Assembly: GCF_003367395.1 (NCBI RefSeq)
Contig: NZ_CP031417.1
Span: forward strand, 4,526,001 to 4,590,000
Length of the DNA: 64,000 nucleotides
Source: Pseudolabrys taiwanensis
GTDB taxonomy: Bacteria > Pseudomonadota > Alphaproteobacteria > Rhizobiales > Xanthobacteraceae
Direction of reading: 5' to 3'
Under the pieces are notes generated by a model. It saw only the letters and a list, made by a program, of their open reading frames with translations, was not told the DNA's origin and searched no databases. How positions within the stretch are numbered: the first letter of the stretch is position 1; every line of letters begins with the position of its first letter. Positions 42,041-50,786 of this stretch are shown in pieces. Made by a program: the position numbers and the translations under genes.

Positions 42041-43372
42041 ATGAGCAAGCCGCGTCAACTCCATCTCGGCGCCTTTATGCGTCCGGTGAGCATCCACACC
42101 GGCGCCTGGCGATATCCCGGCGCCTATCCGGACGCGAACTTCAATTTCAACCACCTGCGGAAGTTTGCTCAGACCCTGGAGCGTGGGAAGTTCGACGCCT
42201 TCTTCATGGCGGATCATCTGGCGGTGTTGAACATGCCGATAGACGCCTTGAAGCGGAGCCACACCGTCACATCGTTCGAACCGTTCACGCTGCTGTCGGC
42301 CCTGGCCGGCGCCACCGAGAGGATCGGACTCGTCGCCACGGCCTCCACGACCTTTGACGCGCCGTATCATGTCGCCCGCCGCTTCGCCTCGCTCGATCAC
42401 ATCAGCGGTGGCCGTGCCGGCTGGAACATCGTCACCACGTCCAACCCTGACGCGGCGTTGAATTTCGGCCTGGACGATCACATGGAGCACGACGAGCGCT
42501 ATCGTCGCGCGCGCGAGTTCTACGATGTCGTCACCGGGCTTTGGGACAGCTTCGCCGACGATGCCTTCGTGCGCGATGTCACGAGCGGCCTCTTTTTCGA
42601 TCCGAGCCGCATGCACGTCCTCGATCACAAGGGCAAATACTACTCGGTGCGCGGGCCGCTCAATATCGCGCGGCCGGTGCAGGGATGGCCGGTGATCGTG
42701 CAGGCGGGCGCGTCGGAGGCCGGCAAGCAGCTTGCGGCGGAGACCGCCGAAGTGATCTTCGCCGCGCATAATAGCTTGGCCGACGGGCAGCGCTTCTACG
42801 CCGACGTGAAGGGGCGCCTCGACAAGCTCGGCCGTGCGCGCGACAGCCTCAAGATCCTGCCCGGTGCGTTGGTCGTGGTCGGCGATACGGTCGAGGAGGC
42901 GCGTGAGAAGCGGGCCAAAGTCGACAGCCTCGTCGACTATGCCAACGCGATCGCGTCCTTGTCGATCGCGCTCGGGCACGACGCATCCAAGTTCGATCCG
43001 GACGGCCCGCTGCCGGATATCCCCGAGAGCAATGCGAGCAAGAGCGGCCGCGAGCGCGCCATTGCCCTGGCCAAACGCGACAATCTGACGGTGCGTCAGC
43101 TCGCCCAGCGCCTCGGCGGCTTCGGCGGCTTTGCGTTCGTCGGCACGCCGAAGACCATCGCCGACGAGATGGAAGAGTGGTTGGTCAGCGAGGGCAGCGA
43201 CGGATTCAATTTGATGTTTCCGTTTCTGCCGGCGGGCCTCGACGACTTCGTCGACAAGGTCGTGCCGGAGCTGCAACGGCGCGGCCTGTTCCGCCGCGAG
43301 TATGAGGGCCCGACCTTGCGCGACCATCTCGGGCTCGCGCGTCCGTCCAACCGCTTCTTCGCCCCGGCTTAA
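42041..43372 (+). CDS. Flavin-dependent monooxygenase of the NtaA/SnaA/DszA family
   Basis: A 443-residue luciferase-like monooxygenase. Family features: the opening LHLGAFMRPVSIHTGAWRYPGAYPD in parts, FDAFFMADHLAV, FEPFTLLSALAGATERIGLVATASTTF, then SGGRAGWNIVTTSNPDAALNFG and SPVIVQAGASEAG-like segment PVIVQAGASEAGKQLAAETAE. These match DszA (dibenzothiophene sulfone monooxygenase) and nitrilotriacetate monooxygenase component A, which use FMNH2 from a separate reductase. The reductase at 35421 is the likely partner. It is downstream of the ArsR gene in the same direction and ends the cluster. Confidence 0.86.
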   Translation: MSKPRQLHLGAFMRPVSIHTGAWRYPGAYPDANFNFNHLRKFAQTLERGKFDAFFMADHLAVLNMPIDALKRSHTVTSFEPFTLLSALAGATERIGLVATASTTFDAPYHVARRFASLDHISGGRAGWNIVTTSNPDAALNFGLDDHMEHDERYRRAREFYDVVTGLWDSFADDAFVRDVTSGLFFDPSRMHVLDHKGKYYSVRGPLNIARPVQGWPVIVQAGASEAGKQLAAETAEVIFAAHNSLADGQRFYADVKGRLDKLGRARDSLKILPGALVVVGDTVEEAREKRAKVDSLVDYANAIASLSIALGHDASKFDPDGPLPDIPESNASKSGRERAIALAKRDNLTVRQLAQRLGGFGGFAFVGTPKTIADEMEEWLVSEGSDGFNLMFPFLPAGLDDFVDKVVPELQRRGLFRREYEGPTLRDHLGLARPSNRFFAPA

Positions 43373-43503
43373 GTTGCGGGGCGCCAGCTCTCTTAACGTT
43401 AGGGCGTAAGCTTAACGGCGGCCTCCGATTGGTCCGCATCTCCCGGTTGTTATAGTTCGGATTGTGTATCCGAAGTATACAAGTACTACCGGGATGGCGT
43501 GTG

Positions 43504-45618
43504 ATGCGGCGGCGTGGGCGGCCCCTGGCGTATGCGCTGATCGGCCTCGTGCTGATCGGCGGTGCCGTGGCATCGGCGCAGACGGCGTCGCGGGATCGCA
43601 CGACGGCTGAGCTGAAGAAGCAGACCGCGCTGGAGAAAAAGAAGGCCGAGCGCAAGAAGCCGGCGCGGGTGACCCGCGAGGTCAAGAAGCCGGTGCGCGG
43701 CGAGGCCAGGCCGAAGACGCCGGTGCGGACGTCGCCCGCGTCAGCCGCGCAACCCGCCGCGGAAACATCGCCGGCCCCAGGCACGCGCTTCGAACAATCC
43801 CAGCCGGTGGCAACGCCGCGAACGGATCAGGCGGATGTGCCGCCAATGCCGCAGGTGGCTCCGCAGGGACCGCCGTCTCCCGCGCAAATGCCGCCCGCGG
43901 CGCCAATGCCGGCAGTGGTACAGGCGCCAACAGCGCCGGCCACGCGCCCGCGCATTCCCCCGCCTGTGTCGGCGGTGCCGGTTCCCTCGACGCTCAACAT
44001 GATCCGCACCGCGCCCGAGCAGATCGGCCAGGTGCCGAGCCAGTTCATGTGGATTCGCGACGACCTGATGGCGGCGCGCGATTCGCTCGACGGCACGCTG
44101 GTGTTCTTCGACGACGATGGCCGTATCGTCGGCCGCGCCAAGTTTCCGAGCGGTTTCGACACCGAGGACATCATCGGCCAGCCGACGGCGATCCGCCTGA
44201 TCGATTTCTCGCACCGCACGCAGATCACGATCCAACGCAACATCGATCCGGCGGCGACGACTATGCTGCAGAGCACGCCCAACGGTTCGGATGCCGAAAT
44301 CCGGCGCCGGCGTCTGCAGCGGCGCTCGGCGCAGGAACTGATCGTCAACGACGAGCGGCAGAACGGCACGCATCCGCTCACGGTGCGCGCGTTGGCCGGC
44401 GGCCAATTGGCGCAGGCCTACGAAATCTCTCCCGGCACAAGCGACAACCGCTTCGTCGTCAGCGAGGAGATCACCGCCGTCAAGCCGGCGCTGACGGTGC
44501 GCGTGTTCGTGCAGCGCTTCGACCGGGAGGGCCGCCTTAACGGTGTCGTCTATGTGCCGCTCGACAACTTCGAGCTCGTGTCGCGCAACATCGTCGCCGT
44601 CACCGGCGCGGGCCGCGCCCGCGTGCTGCGGCCGACCGAGGACGGCGTCAGGATCGACGAATACGATTTCGTCGCGCCGCCGCGCGCCGGCAACCGTCGC
44701 CTCAACGACAGCGAGTTGCGCAGCCTGTCCCGCAAGCTGCGGGAAATTCCCGTCGACACGACGGTGCAGGGCGACACCTCGACGCCGTTCAATGACGGCA
44801 GCGATCATGTCGAGGTCGTGGTGCCGCCGTCGCCGCCGATCGCGCGCGCCAAGGTGCTGGAGAACGCGCGCGCCTATCTCACCGTCAACTGGGTGATGCA
44901 GCGCGAGAACTTCGAGCGCCCCGGCATAGAGAACCGCTGTGCGCCGGGCAGTTCCTATATCTGGCTGCGGCCGCGCCACTTCACCCGCGAGATGATCGGC
45001 ACCACCATCGGGCCGATGCCGTACCGCTGGGGCGGCGACGACACGCCGCAGACCTTCCGCACCCGCTCCGAATGGGGCGCGCTCGCTGGCAACATGTGCA
45101 CCTGCCGGCAGGCCGAATACAATTACTGCGTCTTCGCGGACTCCGCCGGCGTCGATTGCTCCGGTTTCGTGTCGCGGGTCTGGGGCATCGAGAAGCGCGG
45201 CACTTCCGGCCTGCTCGATGTCGCCGCCGATATCGACAATCTCGAAGCGCTCAAGCCCGGCGACGCCTTCGACTGGCCGCAGCGCCACATCCGCCTGTTC
45301 ACGGGCTATGCCGAAGGGGCCGCCACCGCCTTCACCGTCCTCGAAGCCTCGACGCGCTATCAGTGCGAAGGCGTGTGCGAGCGCATCTACCGGCCGAGCG
45401 AACTGAACGGCTATAAGCTTATCCGTTACAAAGGCATCAGCGAAGCCGCCATCGCCACCAATGGCGGTGCCCAGCCGAGCGGCGCGCCGCCGCCAGCTGC
45501 GCCAGAGACCACGACTTCCGCTCCGGGCGCGCAGCCGGAAGCAGCACCTGCCGCGACCGCCGAGAAGCGCGTCCGGCGCGGCGCGACCGTCAACAGCAAG
45601 CGGACGCGACAGCGATGA
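43504..45618 (+). CDS. Secreted NlpC/P60-like cysteine hydrolase-type protein
   Basis: About 704 residues from ATG 43504 (a GTG at 43501 is possible). Residues 1-25 form a signal peptide (ALIGLVLIGGAVASAQ). Residues 26-160 are a lysine- and then proline/alanine-rich low-complexity linker. A structured middle part of unknown type follows. The C-terminal part, from about residue 500, has the NlpC/P60 pattern with nucleophile C552 in GVDCSGFVSRVWG and H595 in QRHIRLFTG, and an extra set of cysteines (MCTCRQ, YQCEGVCER) suggesting disulfides. A proline-rich tail ends the protein. NlpC/P60 enzymes cut peptidoglycan peptides or related amides. Its stop overlaps the first protease gene (ATGA). Not assigned to a named family. 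Confidence 0.7.
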   Translation: MRRRGRPLAYALIGLVLIGGAVASAQTASRDRTTAELKKQTALEKKKAERKKPARVTREVKKPVRGEARPKTPVRTSPASAAQPAAETSPAPGTRFEQSQPVATPRTDQADVPPMPQVAPQGPPSPAQMPPAAPMPAVVQAPTAPATRPRIPPPVSAVPVPSTLNMIRTAPEQIGQVPSQFMWIRDDLMAARDSLDGTLVFFDDDGRIVGRAKFPSGFDTEDIIGQPTAIRLIDFSHRTQITIQRNIDPAATTMLQSTPNGSDAEIRRRRLQRRSAQELIVNDERQNGTHPLTVRALAGGQLAQAYEISPGTSDNRFVVSEEITAVKPALTVRVFVQRFDREGRLNGVVYVPLDNFELVSRNIVAVTGAGRARVLRPTEDGVRIDEYDFVAPPRAGNRRLNDSELRSLSRKLREIPVDTTVQGDTSTPFNDGSDHVEVVVPPSPPIARAKVLENARAYLTVNWVMQRENFERPGIENRCAPGSSYIWLRPRHFTREMIGTTIGPMPYRWGGDDTPQTFRTRSEWGALAGNMCTCRQAEYNYCVFADSAGVDCSGFVSRVWGIEKRGTSGLLDVAADIDNLEALKPGDAFDWPQRHIRLFTGYAEGAATAFTVLEASTRYQCEGVCERIYRPSELNGYKLIRYKGISEAAIATNGGAQPSGAPPPAAPETTTSAPGAQPEAAPAATAEKRVRRGATVNSKRTRQR

Positions 45619-46607
45619 AACGCGCGCTGATCACGATCGCGCTTCTCGCGCCGTTGCTCGCGACGGCCGAGCGCGCGCTGGCGATCACACGCGAAGAAGA
45701 CATCATTCGCAATCTCAACGAGACCTTCAAGGCGCCGTCGGTGTTTCCGCCGAACTCGGCGTTGCGGCCGAATTCGGACGGCACGCGCGACCACAACGGC
45801 ACCAATCACGACGGCCGTGTCACAACGCCGCTCGGCCCAGACGAAGGCGCGCCGCCGGAGCAACTGCTCGATATCGTGCCGGAGCGCACCTTTCCGTTTC
45901 TGGTGGCGATCGTCGAAAACCAGCGGCCGCCGCAGGAGGGTTATGTCTGTGCCGGTACGTTGATCGCGCCGCAATGGGTGGTCACCGCGGCGCATTGCAC
46001 CTTCACCTGGGTGCGCCGCTGGCCGGTCGATCCGGAAGTCTTCGTGCTTTTCAACACGACGCGGCTGTCGCTTCCCGGGCCGAAGATCGCGGTCAGCAAG
46101 ATCGTGCCGCATCCGCAATACGATGCCCGCACGCTGAAGAACGACATCGCGCTGTTGAAGATCGACACCAAAGGCCAAAGCTTCGGTCCGCCGCTCAAGC
46201 TGGAGGGCCCGTCGCCGATCACCCGGCGGGGCGACATCGGCCACGTGGTAGGCTGGGGCGTCACCAACCTCGAACTGCTGTCGCGGCAAAAGGGCGAGGT
46301 GCAGCAACTGCTGCAGGTCGCCGTGCGCGGCGACGCCTGCTTTTCCGCCGGCAACTTCCCCAGGCTCAAAGGCGCCGGTGTGTTCTGCGCGTCCTCGCTC
46401 GCCGCGCATCATGACGTTTGTTACCGTTTCGGCGGCGGGCCCATGATCCTGCGCGATCTGCGGGGAGAGCGTTACCTCGGCGGCATGGTGTCGTGGCCGG
46501 CGGTGTGTCCGCCTGCCGTGGACAAGATGAACGCCTATCTCGACGTTCAGCACTTCGTGCCGTGGATCAAAAGCGCCATTGCGGCCAATGGTGGGCCCGG
46601 CAAATGA
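45615..46607 (+). CDS. Secreted trypsin-fold protein, catalytic serine replaced (pseudoprotease)
   Basis: A 330-residue S1A-type protein with a signal peptide (cleavage near ERALAIT). A propeptide-like segment of about 85 residues precedes the trypsin domain, which begins near TFPFLVAIVEN. His127 is present in VVTAAHC and Asp177 in LKNDIALL. Where active trypsins have CQGDSGGP, this one has CYRFGGGP, so residue 273 is glycine and the neighbouring D and G are changed too. It should not hydrolyse peptide bonds by the normal mechanism. Other disulfide-type cysteines are kept, so the fold is probably intact. Likely a binding partner, inhibitor-type or regulatory pseudoprotease of the next protein, whose ATG overlaps its stop. 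Confidence 0.8.
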   Translation: MKRALITIALLAPLLATAERALAITREEDIIRNLNETFKAPSVFPPNSALRPNSDGTRDHNGTNHDGRVTTPLGPDEGAPPEQLLDIVPERTFPFLVAIVENQRPPQEGYVCAGTLIAPQWVVTAAHCTFTWVRRWPVDPEVFVLFNTTRLSLPGPKIAVSKIVPHPQYDARTLKNDIALLKIDTKGQSFGPPLKLEGPSPITRRGDIGHVVGWGVTNLELLSRQKGEVQQLLQVAVRGDACFSAGNFPRLKGAGVFCASSLAAHHDVCYRFGGGPMILRDLRGERYLGGMVSWPAVCPPAVDKMNAYLDVQHFVPWIKSAIAANGGPGK

Positions 46608-47539
46608 TGCACCCCGTCAAGCAAGGTTTGTTGGCCGCGGCGATCTGGTTCGCGTTCGTTCCGGCTGCGCGCGCGCAAACCCAGGACGGCATCCTGCGCT
46701 CGCTGCCCAATGTGCAGCGGCTCTATCAGCAGCGTCTCGAGTCTCTTAAGGCGGGTGAGCCACAGCAGGTCTTTCTGGGAACGGCCAGCGTGATGCCGGA
46801 TCGCGCGCAGGACAATGTCGTATCGATCGGCGTCGCCGGCGTGCCGCAGCAGCGCGGCCATTTCTGCGGCGGCGTGCTTGTCGCCCCGACATGGGTGCTG
46901 ACGGCGGCGCATTGCGTCGCCGAAGCCAGCGGCACGGACAGCCGGACGCAGATCGCGCCGCTTTCTCCCACGCAGTTGCAGGTTTTGTTCGGCACCAACG
47001 TGTTGTACCGAGACGGCGTCTCAAAGCCGGTCGCCCGTATCGTTGTTCATCCGGACTATCGGATCACGGCGCAGGGCGTGCCGGAAAACGATCTCGCTTT
47101 GCTGCAATTCGCCGAGCCGCTGCCGGGTACGCCGGCCCTCATCGCCTCCGATGCGCTGGCCGCGGTTGGTATTCGCGACGGCGATCGCATGCTGATCGTC
47201 GGCTGGGGCAGCGCGTCCTTCAGCGTCGGCAGCCCGATTTCCGGCAATCTGCTGCTGGCGATCGTGCCGGTGGTCGGCAACGCCAAGTGCAACGAAGCCT
47301 ATGGTGGCGCCGTCACCGACAAGATGTTCTGCGGCGGGCTTGGCGCCGCGGATTCCTGCCAGGGCGACAGCGGCGGGCCAGCTTTCATCTACGACGAACG
47401 CGGCGTGCCGACATTGGTCGGCATCGTCAGCTGGGGCGCGGGCTGCACGCTGAGGCGCTACCCGGGCGTCTACGTCAATGTCACCAAGTATCGGGATTGG
47501 ATCAATGGTGTCACCGGCGCACGCACGGCCGCGCAATAG
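46604..47539 (+). CDS. Secreted trypsin-like serine protease (S1A)
   Basis: A 311-residue protein with a signal peptide (cleavage near RARAQTQ), a propeptide-like segment of about 50 residues and a full trypsin domain. The triad is complete: H103 in VLTAAHC, D163 in ENDLALLQ, S256 in CQGDSGGP. GHFCGG is conserved, as is GIVSWGAGC after the serine. The specificity-pocket residue six positions before the serine is aspartate (AADSCQGDS), which predicts cleavage after lysine or arginine. The activation site cannot be read with confidence. It overlaps the genes on both sides, so all four are co-translated. Confidence 0.88.
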   Translation: MMHPVKQGLLAAAIWFAFVPAARAQTQDGILRSLPNVQRLYQQRLESLKAGEPQQVFLGTASVMPDRAQDNVVSIGVAGVPQQRGHFCGGVLVAPTWVLTAAHCVAEASGTDSRTQIAPLSPTQLQVLFGTNVLYRDGVSKPVARIVVHPDYRITAQGVPENDLALLQFAEPLPGTPALIASDALAAVGIRDGDRMLIVGWGSASFSVGSPISGNLLLAIVPVVGNAKCNEAYGGAVTDKMFCGGLGAADSCQGDSGGPAFIYDERGVPTLVGIVSWGAGCTLRRYPGVYVNVTKYRDWINGVTGARTAAQ

Positions 47540-49634
47540 TGCGCGCGGTCTCGCCGCCGCGCTGGTGGCGATGGCCGCTGTCGCGGCGGCGCCGGCGCAT
47601 GCGCAGTACGAACAGCAGTTCGGTCCGCGCCTGATCTATCCGCCGGTGGTCGTCCAATCGAACCACAGCAACACGACGCTGGCGATGCGCGATGCGATTC
47701 AGAGTATTGCCATCGGCACGCGCCTCCTTGCGGTGAAGCCGCGTATCATGGGCGGCGAGCTGGCGCCGGCCGGCGTCGACCCGTGGGCCGCGTCGGTCGG
47801 CCTGAAAGGCGTCGAGCCGCGCGCCGGCCATTTCTGCGGCGGCACGTTCATTGCGCCCAACTGGGTGCTGACCGCCGCGCATTGCATCAATGCCGACTCG
47901 GCGCCTCAGATTCAGGTGTATGGCGGCAGCAACAATCTGGAGACTGGCGGAACGGTCTACGCAGTGGACCGCGTTGTCATCCATGAAAAATTCGACGACG
48001 ACTCGCTGGAGAACGACGTTGCCCTGCTGCATCTCGCCACGCCGTTCAAGGGCAGAACGATGCCTTTGCTGACGCCAGCCAATGTCGAGCGGCTGGCGCC
48101 GACTGGCGCCATCGGCACCGTCGTCGGCTGGGGTCTGACTTCAGAAGGCACCGAGGTGCAGAACGCGTTACGGCGTCTTTCGACGCAGATCTTCAGCAAC
48201 CAGACCTGCAATGGCATCGCCTCTTATGCCGGTGTCATCAAGGACGGCATGATGTGCGCCGGCTTTCCCGAGGGCGGCAAGGACTCGTGCCAGGGCGACG
48301 GCGGGGCGCCGCTGATGGTCGGCGACGGGCAGGGCAGCTATGTGCAGGCCGGTATCGTCAGCTGGGGCGAGGGCTGCGTCCGGCCCAACAAGTTCGGTGT
48401 CTATACCCGCGTCGCTTCGGTGTATCCGTGGATTCAGGATCGCCTCGCCGGCAAGCCGCAGCCGCCGCGGCAAATCAAGCCGCAGGTGGCGCAGACGCCC
48501 GCCTTGCCGCTGACGGCGCCGACGGTGCCGCGCCTCGGCGCCGTGATGCCCGTTCAGACGCAAACGCGTTCGGCTCTCATGCCTGTCGCGCCGCCGCAGC
48601 CGCTGCAACTCGGGCCGCGCTCGCTCTATCCGCAGACCGCCGCCGCGGAGGACGGCACGCCGATCGTGATGCGCGACGCGCTGCAATATCTGCAAAACAA
48701 GACGCGCGTGTTGGCGGTGCAGCCGCGCATCATGGGTGGCGAGCCCGCGCCGGCCAACGCCTATCCGTTCATGGCCTCGATCAGCGTGCGCCGGTCCAAT
48801 CCGCGCGACGGCCACTTCTGCGGCGGCTCGTTCATCGCGCCGGATTGGGTGCTGACGGCCGCGCATTGCGCCAAGCCCGAAACGGCGTCGAACATTCAGG
48901 TCTATGGCGGCAGCAACCTGCTGTCGTCCGGCGGCCGGCTCTATCCGGTGGACCGCATCGTCGTGCACGAGAAGTACGACGAGGCCACGCAGGAGAACGA
49001 CATCGCGTTGCTGCATCTGGCGCAGCGCGCCACCATCGCACCGGTGCGGCTGCTCACCGCCGCCGAGGCGGAGCGTCTTGCCGGCCCCGGGCGGAACGCG
49101 ACGGCGATCGGCTGGGGCCTGACCGGCGACGGCGGTGATGTGCAGAACGTGTTGCGCCGTGTCGGCGTCGAGATCGTGTCGAACGAGACCTGCAACGCGC
49201 CGGGCGCCTATGGCGGCAGTATTACCGAGGGAATGTTGTGTGCTGGCTTTCGCGCCGGCGGCAAGGATTCCTGCCAGGGCGACTCCGGTGGGCCGCTGGT
49301 GGTCAACAACGGCACCGGTTTCTATCAGGCCGGCGTCGTGAGCTGGGGCGAGGGCTGCGGCCAGCCGAACAAATACGGCGTCTATACGCGCGTCTCGGCC
49401 TATCAGCCTTGGATCGCCGATCGCCTCGCCGGCAAGCCTGTCGCTGCTGCGCCGCCTGCGCCCTCTGCGGTTCGTTCGATCGCGCCGCCGACGGGCAGCA
49501 ATCCCGCCGCGCCGCGGCGCAACGGCGTCGCCAGCAACAGCCGCGCCGAGGCGCCGCCGCCGAAGAAGGTGAACAAGAAGGTGGAGGCCAAGATTACGGC
49601 GACGAAGCCTGTGCGCCGTTCGCCCACGCCGTGA
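47505..49634 (+). CDS. Secreted tandem double-trypsin-domain protein, first domain inactive
   Basis: About 709 residues. The chosen start is ATG 47505, just inside the previous gene; ATG 47478 is possible. A signal peptide ends near PAHAQYE. Domain 1 (about residues 80-320) has IMGGELAPAG, H126 in VLTAAHC, D171 in ENDVALL, but G266 in CQGDGGAP instead of the serine. A proline-rich linker of about 90 residues follows. Domain 2 (about 405-645) has IMGGEPAPAN, H454, D499 and an intact S594 in CQGDSGGP. An aspartate six residues before each serine position (GKDSCQGD) predicts trypsin-like specificity. Both domains are closely related and share the IMGG start expected after zymogen cleavage. The C-terminal tail is basic and proline-rich. 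Probably derived by internal duplication. Confidence 0.87.
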   Translation: MVSPAHARPRNSARGLAAALVAMAAVAAAPAHAQYEQQFGPRLIYPPVVVQSNHSNTTLAMRDAIQSIAIGTRLLAVKPRIMGGELAPAGVDPWAASVGLKGVEPRAGHFCGGTFIAPNWVLTAAHCINADSAPQIQVYGGSNNLETGGTVYAVDRVVIHEKFDDDSLENDVALLHLATPFKGRTMPLLTPANVERLAPTGAIGTVVGWGLTSEGTEVQNALRRLSTQIFSNQTCNGIASYAGVIKDGMMCAGFPEGGKDSCQGDGGAPLMVGDGQGSYVQAGIVSWGEGCVRPNKFGVYTRVASVYPWIQDRLAGKPQPPRQIKPQVAQTPALPLTAPTVPRLGAVMPVQTQTRSALMPVAPPQPLQLGPRSLYPQTAAAEDGTPIVMRDALQYLQNKTRVLAVQPRIMGGEPAPANAYPFMASISVRRSNPRDGHFCGGSFIAPDWVLTAAHCAKPETASNIQVYGGSNLLSSGGRLYPVDRIVVHEKYDEATQENDIALLHLAQRATIAPVRLLTAAEAERLAGPGRNATAIGWGLTGDGGDVQNVLRRVGVEIVSNETCNAPGAYGGSITEGMLCAGFRAGGKDSCQGDSGGPLVVNNGTGFYQAGVVSWGEGCGQPNKYGVYTRVSAYQPWIADRLAGKPVAAAPPAPSAVRSIAPPTGSNPAAPRRNGVASNSRAEAPPPKKVNKKVEAKITATKPVRRSPTP

Positions 49635-49648
49635 ATTGCATATTCTCT

Positions 49649-49745
49649 TGTCATGCCCGCGCAAGCGGGCATCCAGTACGCTGTGCCCTGTCGATAGGCT
49701 GCGGCGTACTGGATCCCGGGTCTCGCTTCACTCGCCCGGGATGAC
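49649..49745. repeat. Dispersed palindromic repeat, GTCATGCCCGC type
   Basis: The left half reads GTCATGCCCGCGCAAGCGGG and ATCCAGTACGC; the right half reads GCGTACTGGATCC and CGCCCGGGATGAC. The inner ATCCAGTACGC / GCGTACTGGAT arms are perfect inverted copies and the outer GTCAT/ATGAC ends match. This is a common Hyphomicrobiales intergenic repeat. It lies between the double-trypsin gene and tadD, convergent there, and may serve as terminator for both. Confidence 0.7.
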
Positions 49746-49795
49746 AGGCGCTGTGCCGGATGACGGGCGCGGTGTTCCTTCCCCAAAGTGGGCCG

Positions 49796-50341
49796 CTAGC
49801 GTCGCTTCGCGAGCGCCGGATCGTTGGCGTCGAGGATGCGGATGTTGTTGATCACGGTCGGATTGCCGGGATCGAGGCGCAACGCCTTGCGCAGCTTGGC
49901 GCGCGCGGTGCGGAAGTCGCTGCGCAGCATGTAGGACTGGCTTTGGTTGTTGAGGATCTGCTCCGTCTCGCCCGCAATGTTGATGGCGGCCGCGTAGGCG
50001 CGGTCGGCGAGCTCGAAACGGCGGATGTGATCGTAGGCGCCGGCGAGCCCGATCCACGCTTCGACATTGCTCGGGTCTTTCTCCACAGTGGCGCGGAAGT
50101 AGCGCTCGGCGAGACCGTATTCGCCGCGCTTGAAGTGCTGCAGGCCGAGGCGGAAAGTCTCCGTGGGCAACACGTTCGTGAAATCGATCGGCTCGGCCAC
50201 TGGCGGCGGCGATGGCTCGATCTCGAGCGGCGTTTCGGGCGTGATGAATTCGGGGCCCGTGGTCTGGCAGCCGGCGAGCGCAAGCGCGACGACGAGCGCA
50301 GCGACGCCGCGCTTGAATGGTGACCGTGTTCGCGCCCTCAT
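49796..50341 (-). CDS. tadD: TadD-like TPR lipoprotein of the Flp pilus system
   Basis: A 181-residue lipoprotein with lipobox LAGC at residues 22-25. Three TPR-like helices pairs follow: LGLQHFKRGEYGLAERYFRATVEKDP, then AWIGLAGAYDHIRRFELADRAY and YMLRSDFRTARAKLRKALRLDPGNP in sequence. TadD acts as an outer-membrane pilotin-type partner of the secretin. It is last of the minus-strand unit cpaC, cpaD-like, tadD. Shorter than some TadD proteins but complete. Confidence 0.8.
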   Translation of the reverse strand: MRARTRSPFKRGVAALVVALALAGCQTTGPEFITPETPLEIEPSPPPVAEPIDFTNVLPTETFRLGLQHFKRGEYGLAERYFRATVEKDPSNVEAWIGLAGAYDHIRRFELADRAYAAAINIAGETEQILNNQSQSYMLRSDFRTARAKLRKALRLDPGNPTVINNIRILDANDPALAKRR

Positions 50342-50374
50342 ATCGTCCTGCGACGTCCGCCCCCTGAACCCCGA

Positions 50375-50764
50375 TCAGCGCCCTGTCGTCGTGCTCGCGG
50401 CCGCGCCGGCGCCGCCGCCCGGGTTGGCGTTGCTGCTGGAGAAGCCGCTGGTGCTGATCTCGATCGGCAGGATCGGTTGCGGCGCGAGCGGCAGGCGGCG
50501 GATGTCGCGGTAGCGTTCGATCGCGCCGACCATGCGCTCGCCGTTGGCGGGAATGCGCCGGTTGCCGACGTATCGCGGCCACGGGTCGATGACATGGGTG
50601 GCCGCGTTCACGTCCTTCGCATCGCCGGCGCCGGCGAAGATCTTGTCCGAGCGCTGCAGATAAGGCGCGGCGAAATCGTAGTGGAAGACGTCACCGGCTT
50701 GCGCGCCCGCGCTCAAGCCGAGGGCGAGGCCGACACCGAGCATCCCTATCGCTGACCTGCGCAT
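50375..50764 (-). CDS. Short CpaD-like secreted protein
   Basis: A 129-residue protein with a signal peptide (LGLSAGAQAGD). The middle part NAATHVIDPWPRYVGNRRIPANGERMVGAIERYRD mirrors the CpaD C-terminal signature, in which a run like N-L-A-x-x-V-x-D-P-R-D-L precedes an arginine-rich helix ending A-I-E-K-Y-R. Typical CpaD proteins are around 200-250 residues, so this is a shortened version that keeps the conserved core. The C-terminus is a low-complexity Gly/Ala/Ser tail. It sits between cpaC and tadD, the expected position for cpaD/rcpB, and probably assists the secretin in the outer membrane. Confidence 0.6.
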   Translation of the reverse strand: MRRSAIGMLGVGLALGLSAGAQAGDVFHYDFAAPYLQRSDKIFAGAGDAKDVNAATHVIDPWPRYVGNRRIPANGERMVGAIERYRDIRRLPLAPQPILPIEISTSGFSSSNANPGGGAGAAASTTTGR

Positions 50765-50786
50765 GGTTGTCCTCACTTGGCGGTCC

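Noticed and set aside
43741..45288. Long open minus-strand frame opposite the NlpC/P60-like gene
   Set aside because: Same codon-bias shadow effect; no recognisable motifs and no ribosome binding site.
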